Positions 15,672 to 22,017 of a stretch of 35,169 nucleotides of DNA are shown here, in pieces. This DNA comes from an uncultured Planctomycetaceae bacterium (GTDB taxonomy: Bacteria; Planctomycetota; Planctomycetia; Pirellulales; UBA1268). How positions within the stretch are numbered: the first letter of the stretch is position 1; each line of letters starts with the position of its first letter. The position numbers and the translations under genes were made by a program. The stretch is taken from positions 1-35,169 of the forward strand of contig CAIWZS010000537.1 in assembly GCA_903917235.1 (NCBI GenBank). Direction: 5' to 3'. Below the pieces are notes generated by a model. It worked only from the letters and a program-made list of their open reading frames with translations. It did not search any database and had not been told where the DNA came from.

Positions 15672-16550
15672 ATGCGGTTTCATCAGGCCGCGGGCCTCGT
15701 GCTCGCCGTGGCGGTCTCGGCGTCGACGGCCATCGCTCTCGCGCAGGGGGCCGGCGCCCCGCCGCAGCTGCCCGGCCTCACGCCCGCCGGCGGCCTGCCC
15801 CAGGGCAACGCCAACGCCGCGGACGCGCAGGCGGTGACGGCCGCCACGCACCCGCTCGACCCCGCGCTCGAGCTGGCGCAGAAGGGCCTCGGGAACCTCC
15901 GGGCGACCATCCGCGACTACTCCTGCACCGTCGTGAAGCGCGAGCGGATCGACGGGCAGCTCAATGACCACGAGTACATGTTCGCGAAGATTCGTCACGA
16001 GCCGTTCAGCGTCTACCTCTACTTCCTCGCTCCGGAAGGGGTGAAGGGGCAGGAGGTGATCTACGTCGCCGGTCAGAACGACGGCAACATGCTCGCGCAC
16101 GCCGGCAGCGGTGTCCGGGCGATGGTGGGCACCGTCTCGCTCAAGCCGCAGAGTATGCTCGCGATGCAGGGCAACCGCTACGCGATCACGGAGCTCGGCG
16201 TCGAGAATCTCGCGCGGCGACTCGTCGAGGTGGCCGAGCACGACCGGCACTTCGGCGAGTGCGAGGTGAACTTCTTCCCGGGCGCGAAGGTGAACGGCCG
16301 CGTCTGCACCTGCGTGCAGGTGGTGCACCCGGTGCCCCGGCGGAATTTCCGCTTCCACCTGGCCCGCGTGTTCATCGACGACGAGTATCTCATCCCGATC
16401 CGCTACGAGGCCTACGACTGGCCGCCGGAGGCGGGCGGCGAGCCGGTGCTCATGGAGGAGTACACCTACATGAACGTGAAGCTCAACAACGGCTTCACCG
16501 ACGCCGACTTCGACCCGCGAAACACCGCCTACAAGTTCGGCGTGAAGTAG
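15672..16550 (+). CDS. DUF1571 family exported protein
   Basis: A 292-residue protein with a clear signal peptide (MRFHQAAGL, hydrophobic core, cleavage near ALAQG), then a Gly/Pro/Ala-rich spacer. From about residue 65 it shows the conserved DUF1571 region, including RDYSCTVVKRERIDG, a VYLYFLAPEGVKGQEV stretch, and a C-terminal YEAYDWPPE and YTYMNVKLN. DUF1571 proteins are mostly found in planctomycetes, and their function is not established. The fold may be related to outer-membrane lipoprotein carriers, but that is only an impression. The ATG has a good ribosome site (GGAGGGATTCAGG). It appears to be a single-gene transcript that ends in the palindromic repeat downstream. Confidence 0.88.
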   Translation: MRFHQAAGLVLAVAVSASTAIALAQGAGAPPQLPGLTPAGGLPQGNANAADAQAVTAATHPLDPALELAQKGLGNLRATIRDYSCTVVKRERIDGQLNDHEYMFAKIRHEPFSVYLYFLAPEGVKGQEVIYVAGQNDGNMLAHAGSGVRAMVGTVSLKPQSMLAMQGNRYAITELGVENLARRLVEVAEHDRHFGECEVNFFPGAKVNGRVCTCVQVVHPVPRRNFRFHLARVFIDDEYLIPIRYEAYDWPPEAGGEPVLMEEYTYMNVKLNNGFTDADFDPRNTAYKFGVK

Positions 16551-16879
16551 CCGACGGTCGCCGCCTCCGCCTGTCCCCATGGCGCGCACGGCTCCTGCGT
16601 GCGACAGGACGTCGTCGAACTGGTCCCATGTGGCGCACGCCTCCAGGCGTGCGAATGGACGTCGTCGAACTGGTCCCATGTGGCGCACGCCTCCAGGCGT
16701 GCGAATGGACGTCGTCGAATGGATGACGCCGCCGCTCGGGGGATCGTGCTCGCCGCCGGCGGATTTCGACGGTGGAGGCTCCGTCGGCATGGTGGGTCGC
16801 CCGGTGCAGTCGACGATTCACCGGCGGCTGCGCGCAACCCCCGACCGGCTCTCCCCACCTCTGGGCCTCCCGAGCCGCG
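16551..16879. other. 329-base convergent gap holding a palindromic repeat
   Basis: This is the only gene-free stretch over 300 bases. It lies between the convergent stops of the DUF1571 and LysM genes. The first half contains the tandem 50-bp repeat. The second half (16721-16879) shows nothing I can identify. Confidence 0.6.
16576..16720. repeat. Three tandem 50-bp units, each with a palindromic hairpin (REP-like)
   Basis: Units run at 16576-16624 (degenerate), 16625-16674 and 16675-16720. The last two are identical over the 46 shared bases. Each unit carries a hairpin. In units 2 and 3 it is CGCACGCC, loop TCCA, GGCGTGCG (16634-16653 and 16684-16703). In unit 1 the stem is CGCACG/CGTGCG. 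The hairpins are followed by GACGTCGTCGAA. The position between two converging genes fits a bidirectional terminator or a REP/BIME-type repeat. There are too few units, and no spacers, for a CRISPR. Confidence 0.8.
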
Positions 16880-17857
16880 TCAGGGTCGCGTCGGCACGAG
16901 ACCGGGCCAGGCTGCGGTGAGACGCTCGACCGGCGGGATATCGAGCCGCGTCCCGGGCAGCAGGGCGACGCGCGGGTCGAGCGTGCGGTTCCACGCGTAG
17001 AGCGCCCGGTAGAGCCGGCCGTCACCGTAGGCCCGCTCGGCGAGGGTCCACCACGAGTCACCGTTGACGACGAGGTGGCTTCCCTCCACCGGTGCGACCG
17101 GCATCGGTGCCGATCGGTCGGGGGTGGACACGAGTCCCGTGTCGGCCGCGCCGAATCCATCGACTGCTCCGCGGCCTCCGAAGCGGCTGAATCGTCCTGC
17201 GGAATTCGGTGACGCGGGAGGCGCCTGGGGTGCGAGATCGGCCTCCTCGACCGCCGGGATCACGGCGGAAGGCACGATCGCGGCATCGGGATCATCGCCC
17301 TGTGCCGCGAACCGCGAAGGCGTCGCCGCCTCCGGTGTGTCGAGCATGTCGACGCCCGCGGCCGGTTGCACGAAGGGGTCGCGGTTCATGGACCGTGCGT
17401 TCGCTCCGGCGAGGTCGTCGGCTGCCGGCGTGGGGAATCGCGATTCCTCCGGGTCTCGATCCACGGCGATGTCGGAGAACCGTTCGGCGCGCAGGTCGGA
17501 AGGGATCGCCGCGGGCTGGTTCGCGGGCGGGATCGCCGTCACGACAAGCGGCGGAGCCGCCGTGAAGTCCCAGGCTCGGGTGGCTGGCGCGGGCGGGGGC
17601 ACGAGCGCCTGACGCACGGGGAACGCCACGTCGCCGTGGACATCCGGGCCGGCACCTGCCGGTGGCCGCGGCACGAGGAGTTTGAGCGACAGCACGCCGA
17701 CGAAGAGTCCCGCAAGCAGGCCGAGAAGGCCGAGCAGGATCCTGGTCTCACGTCCCATGGGCGTTTCGGTGGCGGTGGCACGACGGCTCGATCGGGGCCG
17801 GAGTGTGACCGCCACCACGCTCCAGTGCCAGATCGGTCGGGCTGCGAGCCGCGTCAC
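16880..17857 (-). CDS. LysM-domain protein with N-terminal membrane anchor, coupled to rsmH
   Basis: A 325-residue protein if it starts at GTG 17857, or 292 residues from ATG 17758. One transmembrane segment (ILLGLLGLLAGLFVGVLSL, just after the ATG at 17758) is followed by about 180 residues of low-complexity Pro/Ala/Asp-rich linker. A C-terminal LysM-like domain comes last (about 265-313: HLVVNGDSWWTLAERAYGDG, then YALYAWNR and LLPGTRLDIPP). LysM domains bind peptidoglycan. I chose GTG 17857 because it overlaps the rsmH stop as GTGA, the same coupling seen at 26777 and 30148. The ATG lacks a ribosome site. In many bacteria the gene after rsmH is ftsL, also a small single-pass protein. This one occupies that position but does not look like FtsL. 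Confidence 0.75.
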   Translation of the reverse strand: MTRLAARPIWHWSVVAVTLRPRSSRRATATETPMGRETRILLGLLGLLAGLFVGVLSLKLLVPRPPAGAGPDVHGDVAFPVRQALVPPPAPATRAWDFTAAPPLVVTAIPPANQPAAIPSDLRAERFSDIAVDRDPEESRFPTPAADDLAGANARSMNRDPFVQPAAGVDMLDTPEAATPSRFAAQGDDPDAAIVPSAVIPAVEEADLAPQAPPASPNSAGRFSRFGGRGAVDGFGAADTGLVSTPDRSAPMPVAPVEGSHLVVNGDSWWTLAERAYGDGRLYRALYAWNRTLDPRVALLPGTRLDIPPVERLTAAWPGLVPTRP

Positions 17858-18753
17858 GACCCGCCGGTCGACCCGGCAATCTGGGCGACCCGCATCTTGG
17901 CTGAGCGACTGCGGGGGTTGCGGGCGACCTCCTCGGCGGAGGCCTCGAGCGGCGAGCGCGTGAGCCGTTCCCAGACCTGAGCGCAGCGAAACGCCTCCTT
18001 GACGAGGCGGTCCTCCAGCGAATGGAACGCGATCACCGCGAGGCGGCCGCCCGGGGCCAGCCGTGTCGGAATCCGCTCGAGCGCGATCCGGAGCGACTTG
18101 AGCTCCTGGTTCACGGCGATCCGCAGTGCCTGGAACGTGCGGGTGGCGGGATGGATGCGGGGTGGAGGCGTCTGCCTGGGCACCGCCGCGAGGACGCAGC
18201 GGGCGAGGTCGCGGGCCGTGCGGATCGGCTCGCGTTCGCGGACCGCTGCGATCCGCCGCGCGATCCGCCGACTGAACCGCTCCTCGCCGAACGAGTGGAT
18301 GATGTCGGCGAGGCTCTCCGGACGCATGCGATTGACGAGGCGCCAGGCCGGCTCTCCCTCGGTGGGGTCGAAGCGCAGGTCGAGCGGGCCATCGGCATCG
18401 AATGAGAATCCGCGGGAGGTGTCGGCGAGCTGATCGCTCGACAGCCCGACGTCGAGGAGCACGCGGTCCACCCGGTCGATCGCCAGCGCGTCGAGCACCT
18501 CGGGAAGGTCGCAGAAGTTGGCCTGGGCGAACCGCAGGGGCAGGCCGCTGAGTTCCCGGCTGCAGCGCTCGATCGCCGCCGGATCGCGGTCGATCGCTAC
18601 GACGAGGCCCTGGGGACCGACGGCTTCCGCCAAGAGCCGGGCGTGTCCTCCTCCGCCGAGCGTCCCGTCGACGACCCGCATCCCGGGGCGGACATCGAGC
18701 GTGGCCAGCACCTCGGCAGGCATGACGCTCGTGTGGATGCTCGCTGACCCCAT
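17854..18753 (-). CDS. rsmH: 16S rRNA (cytosine(1402)-N4)-methyltransferase
   Basis: Methylates N4 of C1402 in the ribosomal decoding site using S-adenosylmethionine. It is 299 residues with the whole family pattern. HTSVMPAEVL opens the protein. The SAM-binding motif is VVDGTLGGGGHARL (27-40). DRVLLDVGLSSDQL and GFSFDADGPLDLRFD follow in the middle. The C-terminal half has INQELK-type VNQELKSLRIAL, FHSLEDRLVK and the final RNPRSRSAKMRVAQ. Length is normal. A TAGAGT element (18765-18760 on the minus strand) ends only 6 bases before the ATG, so the mRNA may be leaderless. It diverges from queA and is followed by the coupled LysM gene. Confidence 0.97.
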   Translation of the reverse strand: MGSASIHTSVMPAEVLATLDVRPGMRVVDGTLGGGGHARLLAEAVGPQGLVVAIDRDPAAIERCSRELSGLPLRFAQANFCDLPEVLDALAIDRVDRVLLDVGLSSDQLADTSRGFSFDADGPLDLRFDPTEGEPAWRLVNRMRPESLADIIHSFGEERFSRRIARRIAAVREREPIRTARDLARCVLAAVPRQTPPPRIHPATRTFQALRIAVNQELKSLRIALERIPTRLAPGGRLAVIAFHSLEDRLVKEAFRCAQVWERLTRSPLEASAEEVARNPRSRSAKMRVAQIAGSTGGS

Positions 18754-18759
18754 GCGATT

Positions 18760-18765
18760 ACTCTA
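18760..18765 (-). promoter_or_regulatory. Candidate leaderless promoter of rsmH (TAGAGT)
   Basis: TAGAGT on the minus strand, 6 bases before the rsmH ATG at 18753. There is no room for a ribosome site. It mirrors the queA element in the same 67-base gap. Confidence 0.5.
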
Positions 18766-18808
18766 CCAGTGGCCACGCCGCCCTCCACGCATCGGGTGGC
18801 GACCTCGG

Positions 18809-18814
18809 TAGGAT
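18809..18814 (+). promoter_or_regulatory. Candidate leaderless promoter of queA (TAGGAT)
   Basis: TAGGAT ends 6 bases before the queA ATG at 18821, exactly the spacing seen for rsmH on the other strand. No ribosome site is present. Confidence 0.5.
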
Positions 18815-18820
18815 GCGGCG

Positions 18821-19897
18821 ATGGACGAGGATGCGCTCGGCGAGGCCGGAGACTACGACTACGAGCTGCCCGCGGAGCGGATCGCGCAGGAGCCGCTCGC
18901 CGACAGGTCGGCGGCGCGGCTGCTCGTCGTCTCGCGGGCCGACGGCGGCCTCACCCACCGGCACGTGCGCGACCTGCCCGACATCTTGGGGCCCGGAGAC
19001 CTGCTCGTGGTCAACGACACCCGCGTCGTGCCGGCTCGGCTCGTCGGCCGCCGTGCCCGCACCGGGGGTGCCTGGGAGGGGCTCTACCTGCGGACCGAGG
19101 CCGACGGTCCGCACGCCGGAGCCTGGGTGATGCTCGCCCGCACGCGAGGCAGCCCCGCGGTCGGCGAACGCATCGCGCTCGACCCGCTTCCGGGCGGGGA
19201 CGGCTTCGGACTCGTGCTCGTCGCGCGGGGCGCGGGCGGCGCGTGGCTCGCTCGGCCCGACGTCGAGGTGCCGGTGGAGGAGGCGCTCGCGCGGGTGGGC
19301 CGCGTGCCGCTGCCAGGCTACGTGCGCGGCGGGGTGGCGGACGCCGCCGACGTCGAGCGCTACCAGACCGTCTTCGCGCGTGCCGCCGGGTCGGCCGCGG
19401 CACCGACGGCCGGGCTGCATTTCACCGAGGACCTGCTGCGGCGGCTCGCCGAACGGGGCGTGGCACGCGCCACGGTCACGCTCCACGTCGGCCTCGACAC
19501 GTTTCGCCCGATCACGTCCTCCCGCATCGACGAGCATCCGATGCACACCGAGTGGTGCCGTTGTCCACCGGAGACGGCCGCTGCGATCGCGGAGACGCGC
19601 CGCCGCGGCGGCCGGGTCGTGGCCGTCGGCACGACGACGGTCCGCACCCTCGAGACGGCCGCGCGGCACGGCGTCGTCGCCTCATGGGAGGGCTCCACCG
19701 ACCTCTTCATCCGGCCTGGATTCCGCTTCCGGGCCGTGGACGCGCTCGTGACGAACTTTCACCTTCCGCGGACCACGCTGCTCGTGCTCGTGAGCACCTT
19801 CGCGTCACGATCGATCATCAGGCGTGCCTACGACGAGGCGATCCGTGAGCGCTACCGCTTCCTGAGCTACGGCGACGCGATGCTGATCGTGCCCTGA
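18821..19897 (+). CDS. queA: S-adenosylmethionine:tRNA ribosyltransferase-isomerase
   Basis: Adds the ribosyl part of S-adenosylmethionine to preQ1 in tRNA, giving epoxyqueuosine in the last stages of queuosine synthesis. It is 358 residues with family hallmarks throughout: DYELPAERIAQEPL near the N-terminus, GDLLVVNDTRVVPARL, the AAPTAGLHFTEDLL motif, HVGLDTFRPI, GTTTVRTLE, and the C-terminal TNFHLPRTTLLVLVS and YRFLSYGDAMLI. It is intact and cytoplasmic. The start is fixed by the -10 element 6 bases upstream and by the family's usual N-terminus. No other queuosine gene is nearby. Confidence 0.97.
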   Translation: MDEDALGEAGDYDYELPAERIAQEPLADRSAARLLVVSRADGGLTHRHVRDLPDILGPGDLLVVNDTRVVPARLVGRRARTGGAWEGLYLRTEADGPHAGAWVMLARTRGSPAVGERIALDPLPGGDGFGLVLVARGAGGAWLARPDVEVPVEEALARVGRVPLPGYVRGGVADAADVERYQTVFARAAGSAAAPTAGLHFTEDLLRRLAERGVARATVTLHVGLDTFRPITSSRIDEHPMHTEWCRCPPETAAAIAETRRRGGRVVAVGTTTVRTLETAARHGVVASWEGSTDLFIRPGFRFRAVDALVTNFHLPRTTLLVLVSTFASRSIIRRAYDEAIRERYRFLSYGDAMLIVP

Positions 19898-19949
19898 GCC
19901 CCTCCGCCGCGACGCCGGGAGCACCGCGCGTGGAGGTCGCCGTTTTTCG

Positions 19950-19955
19950 TATGCT
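19950..19955 (+). promoter_or_regulatory. Candidate -10 element TATGCT
   Basis: TATGCT follows a short T-run (GTTTTTCG) in the 101-base gap after queA. Initiation about 7 bases later would leave a short leader before the ATG at 19999. It rules out starts at 19930 and 19951 for the NUDIX gene if the element is real. Confidence 0.35.
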
Positions 19956-19998
19956 CTCACATGGTCCAGCACGCCCCGCCGCACCGGTGAACGCCACG

Positions 19999-20658
19999 AT
20001 GTCCCCATCCACGACCACGTCCCCCCAGGGCGCTGAGACCCACGAGGAGCACGTCCTCGTCGTGCCGCGCGCGCTGTTCGATCAGGCAGGAGCCTTTCAG
20101 GGATTCCGTGCCGATTCCGCGGCCTACCTGCCGCTCCTGCTCGATCCGCGTCACACCACGTGGCGGCCCCGCGCCCGGGTCGAGGAGGATCCGTCGTTCA
20201 AGCAGCTGATCCCGTACTGCCTGCTGGCGTGCGGTGCGACCGGCGACGCGCGGCGGTATTTCGCCTACACGCGCGGGGGCGGCCAGGGGGAGGCACGGCT
20301 CCGGGCGAAGCGATCGGTCGGCATCGGCGGCCACATCTCCACGCTCGACGGCGAGCGGGGCGACGACACGTCGTACGAGGCGGGCATGCGGCGTGAACTG
20401 GACGAGGAGGTGGTGATCGCCTCGCCGTGGACGAGCCGTTGCGTGGGGCTCATCAACGACGACTCGAATGCCGTGGGCAGCGTGCACCTCGGCATCGTCC
20501 ACGTGCTCGAGCTCGAACGGGCCGACGCGCGGCCGCGGGAGAGCCAGCTGGTGGAATGCGGGTTCGAGCCACTCGACGCCCTGCTCGCCGCCCGTGACCG
20601 CTTCGAGACCTGGTCGCAGATCGTGCTCGACGCGTTGGCCGACGGTCGGCTGGTGTGA
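19999..20658 (+). CDS. NUDIX hydrolase (predicted MutT-type phosphoesterase)
   Basis: A cytoplasmic protein of 219 residues from ATG 19999. The NUDIX box is recognisable: GGHIS (110-114) followed by a 17-residue insertion-bearing stretch and RELDEE (132-137), which holds the metal-binding glutamates. Upstream, the segments VVPRALFDQAGAFQGF and EEDPSFKQLIPYCLL match a small family of proteins annotated as predicted MutT-type phosphoesterases whose substrate is unknown. Alternative in-frame starts are GTG 19987, ATG 19951 and the GTG at 19930. I prefer 19999 because of the candidate -10 at 19950. None has a ribosome site. It sits between queA and a cysteine desulfurase without an evident link to either. 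Confidence 0.8.
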   Translation: MSPSTTTSPQGAETHEEHVLVVPRALFDQAGAFQGFRADSAAYLPLLLDPRHTTWRPRARVEEDPSFKQLIPYCLLACGATGDARRYFAYTRGGGQGEARLRAKRSVGIGGHISTLDGERGDDTSYEAGMRRELDEEVVIASPWTSRCVGLINDDSNAVGSVHLGIVHVLELERADARPRESQLVECGFEPLDALLAARDRFETWSQIVLDALADGRLV

Positions 20659-20749
20659 CGTCGGGGCGACGGCACCGCGGGCCGCACCGGGCGGCCGCGC
20701 GAGAGAGCCCGTGGCCTGCGTCCCGGTCGGCCCTGCGGCGGGGGGCGTG

Positions 20750-21946
20750 ATGATCTATCTCGACAACCACGCGACGACACGGCTCGACCCGCGGGTCCTC
20801 GACGCGATGCTGCCGTGGCTCACGGACCGCTACGGCAACGCCGGCAGCGTCACCCACGAACTCGGCCTCGAGTCCCGGGCGGCCGTGGATGCCGCCCGCG
20901 ACACGTTCGCCGCCGCCATCGGGGCCGTGGCACGCGAGATCGTCTTCACCTCCGGCGCCACCGAGAGCGCCAACCTGGCGATCCTCGGGACGGCCGCGCG
21001 TCGGGGCGAGGAGGCTCGGGGCCATGTGGTGACGCTCGTCACGGAGCACCATGCCGTGCTCGATCCGATCGAGCACCTCGAGCGTCGCGGTACGGCCGTC
21101 ACGCGGCTCCCCGTCGAGCCGCAGCGCGGACCGGGCGTGCCGGGCCGCGTCGCCCCGGAGGCCGTCGCCGCCGCCCTGAGGCCGGACACGTTTCTCGTGA
21201 GCGTGCTCTTCGCCAACAACGAGATCGGCACGCTCCAGGACATGGCTGCGATCGCGGAGGTGGTCCACGCGCACGGCGCCGCGCTGCACGTGGACTGCGC
21301 CCAGGCGCTCGGGCGCACCCCGGTCGATGTCGATGCCCTCGGGGCCGACCTCGCCAGCTTCTCGGCGCACAAGTTCCACGGGCCGAAGGGGACCGGAGCG
21401 CTCTACGTGCGTCGACGCGGCCGTGCGGTGCGGGTGGAGCCACTCGTCTTCGGAGGTGGGCAGGAGCGCGGGATGCGGAGCGGCACGCTCGACGTGCCGG
21501 GGATCGTGGGGCTCGCCGAGGCGGCCCGGCTCGCGCGAGCCGGGCTCGGGGACGAGGTGCCGCGCATGCGCCGGCTGCGTGACCGCTTGTGGACCGCGCT
21601 CGTGGCCGCGGTGCCGACGGTGGCGCTCAACGGCCCGCCGCTCGACCGCGACGGCGCGGACGGCGTGCCGATCCGACTCGTCAACAACCTCAACGTGCGC
21701 GTCGCCGGAGTCGACGGGCAGTCGCTCCTCGCGTCCCTCTCGGCCGACGGCGTGGCCCTCAGTTCCGGGAGCGCGTGCTCGGCGGAGCATCCGCGGCCGA
21801 GCCACGTGCTCACGGCCCTCGGCCTCGACGCGGACGACGTCCGCGCCTGCCTGCGGTTCGGCCTCTCGCGGTTCACCACGGAGGCGGAGATCGATACGGC
21901 GGTCGACCGGGTCGCGGCGGCCGTGTCCCGCCTGCGGGCCATGTAG
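20750..21946 (+). CDS. Cysteine desulfurase (NifS/IscS family)
   Basis: PLP enzyme that takes sulfur from cysteine for Fe-S clusters and thiolated cofactors or tRNA. It is 398 residues from ATG 20750, where the family's usual N-terminus MIYLDNHATT begins; the frame itself opens upstream in non-conserved sequence. Signature residues are present: TSGATESANLA (68-77), the TEHHAV segment, K208 in SAHKFHGPKG as the PLP lysine, and C343 in SSGSACSAEH as the persulfide cysteine on its loop. RSGTLDVPGIVGL lies between these two. The short loop after C343 suggests the IscS/NifS class I group. There is no iscU beside it; an IscA-like gene lies 2.4 kb downstream beyond the FAD oxidoreductase gene. Confidence 0.95.
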   Translation: MIYLDNHATTRLDPRVLDAMLPWLTDRYGNAGSVTHELGLESRAAVDAARDTFAAAIGAVAREIVFTSGATESANLAILGTAARRGEEARGHVVTLVTEHHAVLDPIEHLERRGTAVTRLPVEPQRGPGVPGRVAPEAVAAALRPDTFLVSVLFANNEIGTLQDMAAIAEVVHAHGAALHVDCAQALGRTPVDVDALGADLASFSAHKFHGPKGTGALYVRRRGRAVRVEPLVFGGGQERGMRSGTLDVPGIVGLAEAARLARAGLGDEVPRMRRLRDRLWTALVAAVPTVALNGPPLDRDGADGVPIRLVNNLNVRVAGVDGQSLLASLSADGVALSSGSACSAEHPRPSHVLTALGLDADDVRACLRFGLSRFTTEAEIDTAVDRVAAAVSRLRAM

Positions 21947-21949
21947 AAT
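21944..21949 (+). promoter_or_regulatory. Candidate -10 element TAGAAT overlapping a stop codon
   Basis: The TAG stop of the cysteine desulfurase is itself the start of TAGAAT, followed by CCGCCCCGG. This is the same pattern as at 1070 and 15615. The ATG of the FAD oxidoreductase lies 68 bases downstream with a good ribosome site. Confidence 0.45.
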
Positions 21950-22017
21950 CCGCCCCGGCGGGGACGGCGCGACGGGCGCGTGCCACCACCGTCGGGCAGC
22001 GAGGTCGAGGAGGGATC

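Noticed and set aside
16576-16720. Possible CRISPR array
   Set aside because: The units are directly adjacent without unique spacers, there are only three, and no cas genes are present.
16599-17000. Short plus-strand frames through the palindromic repeat
   Set aside because: They repeat the same peptide because the DNA repeats, and have no ribosome site or other sign of coding.
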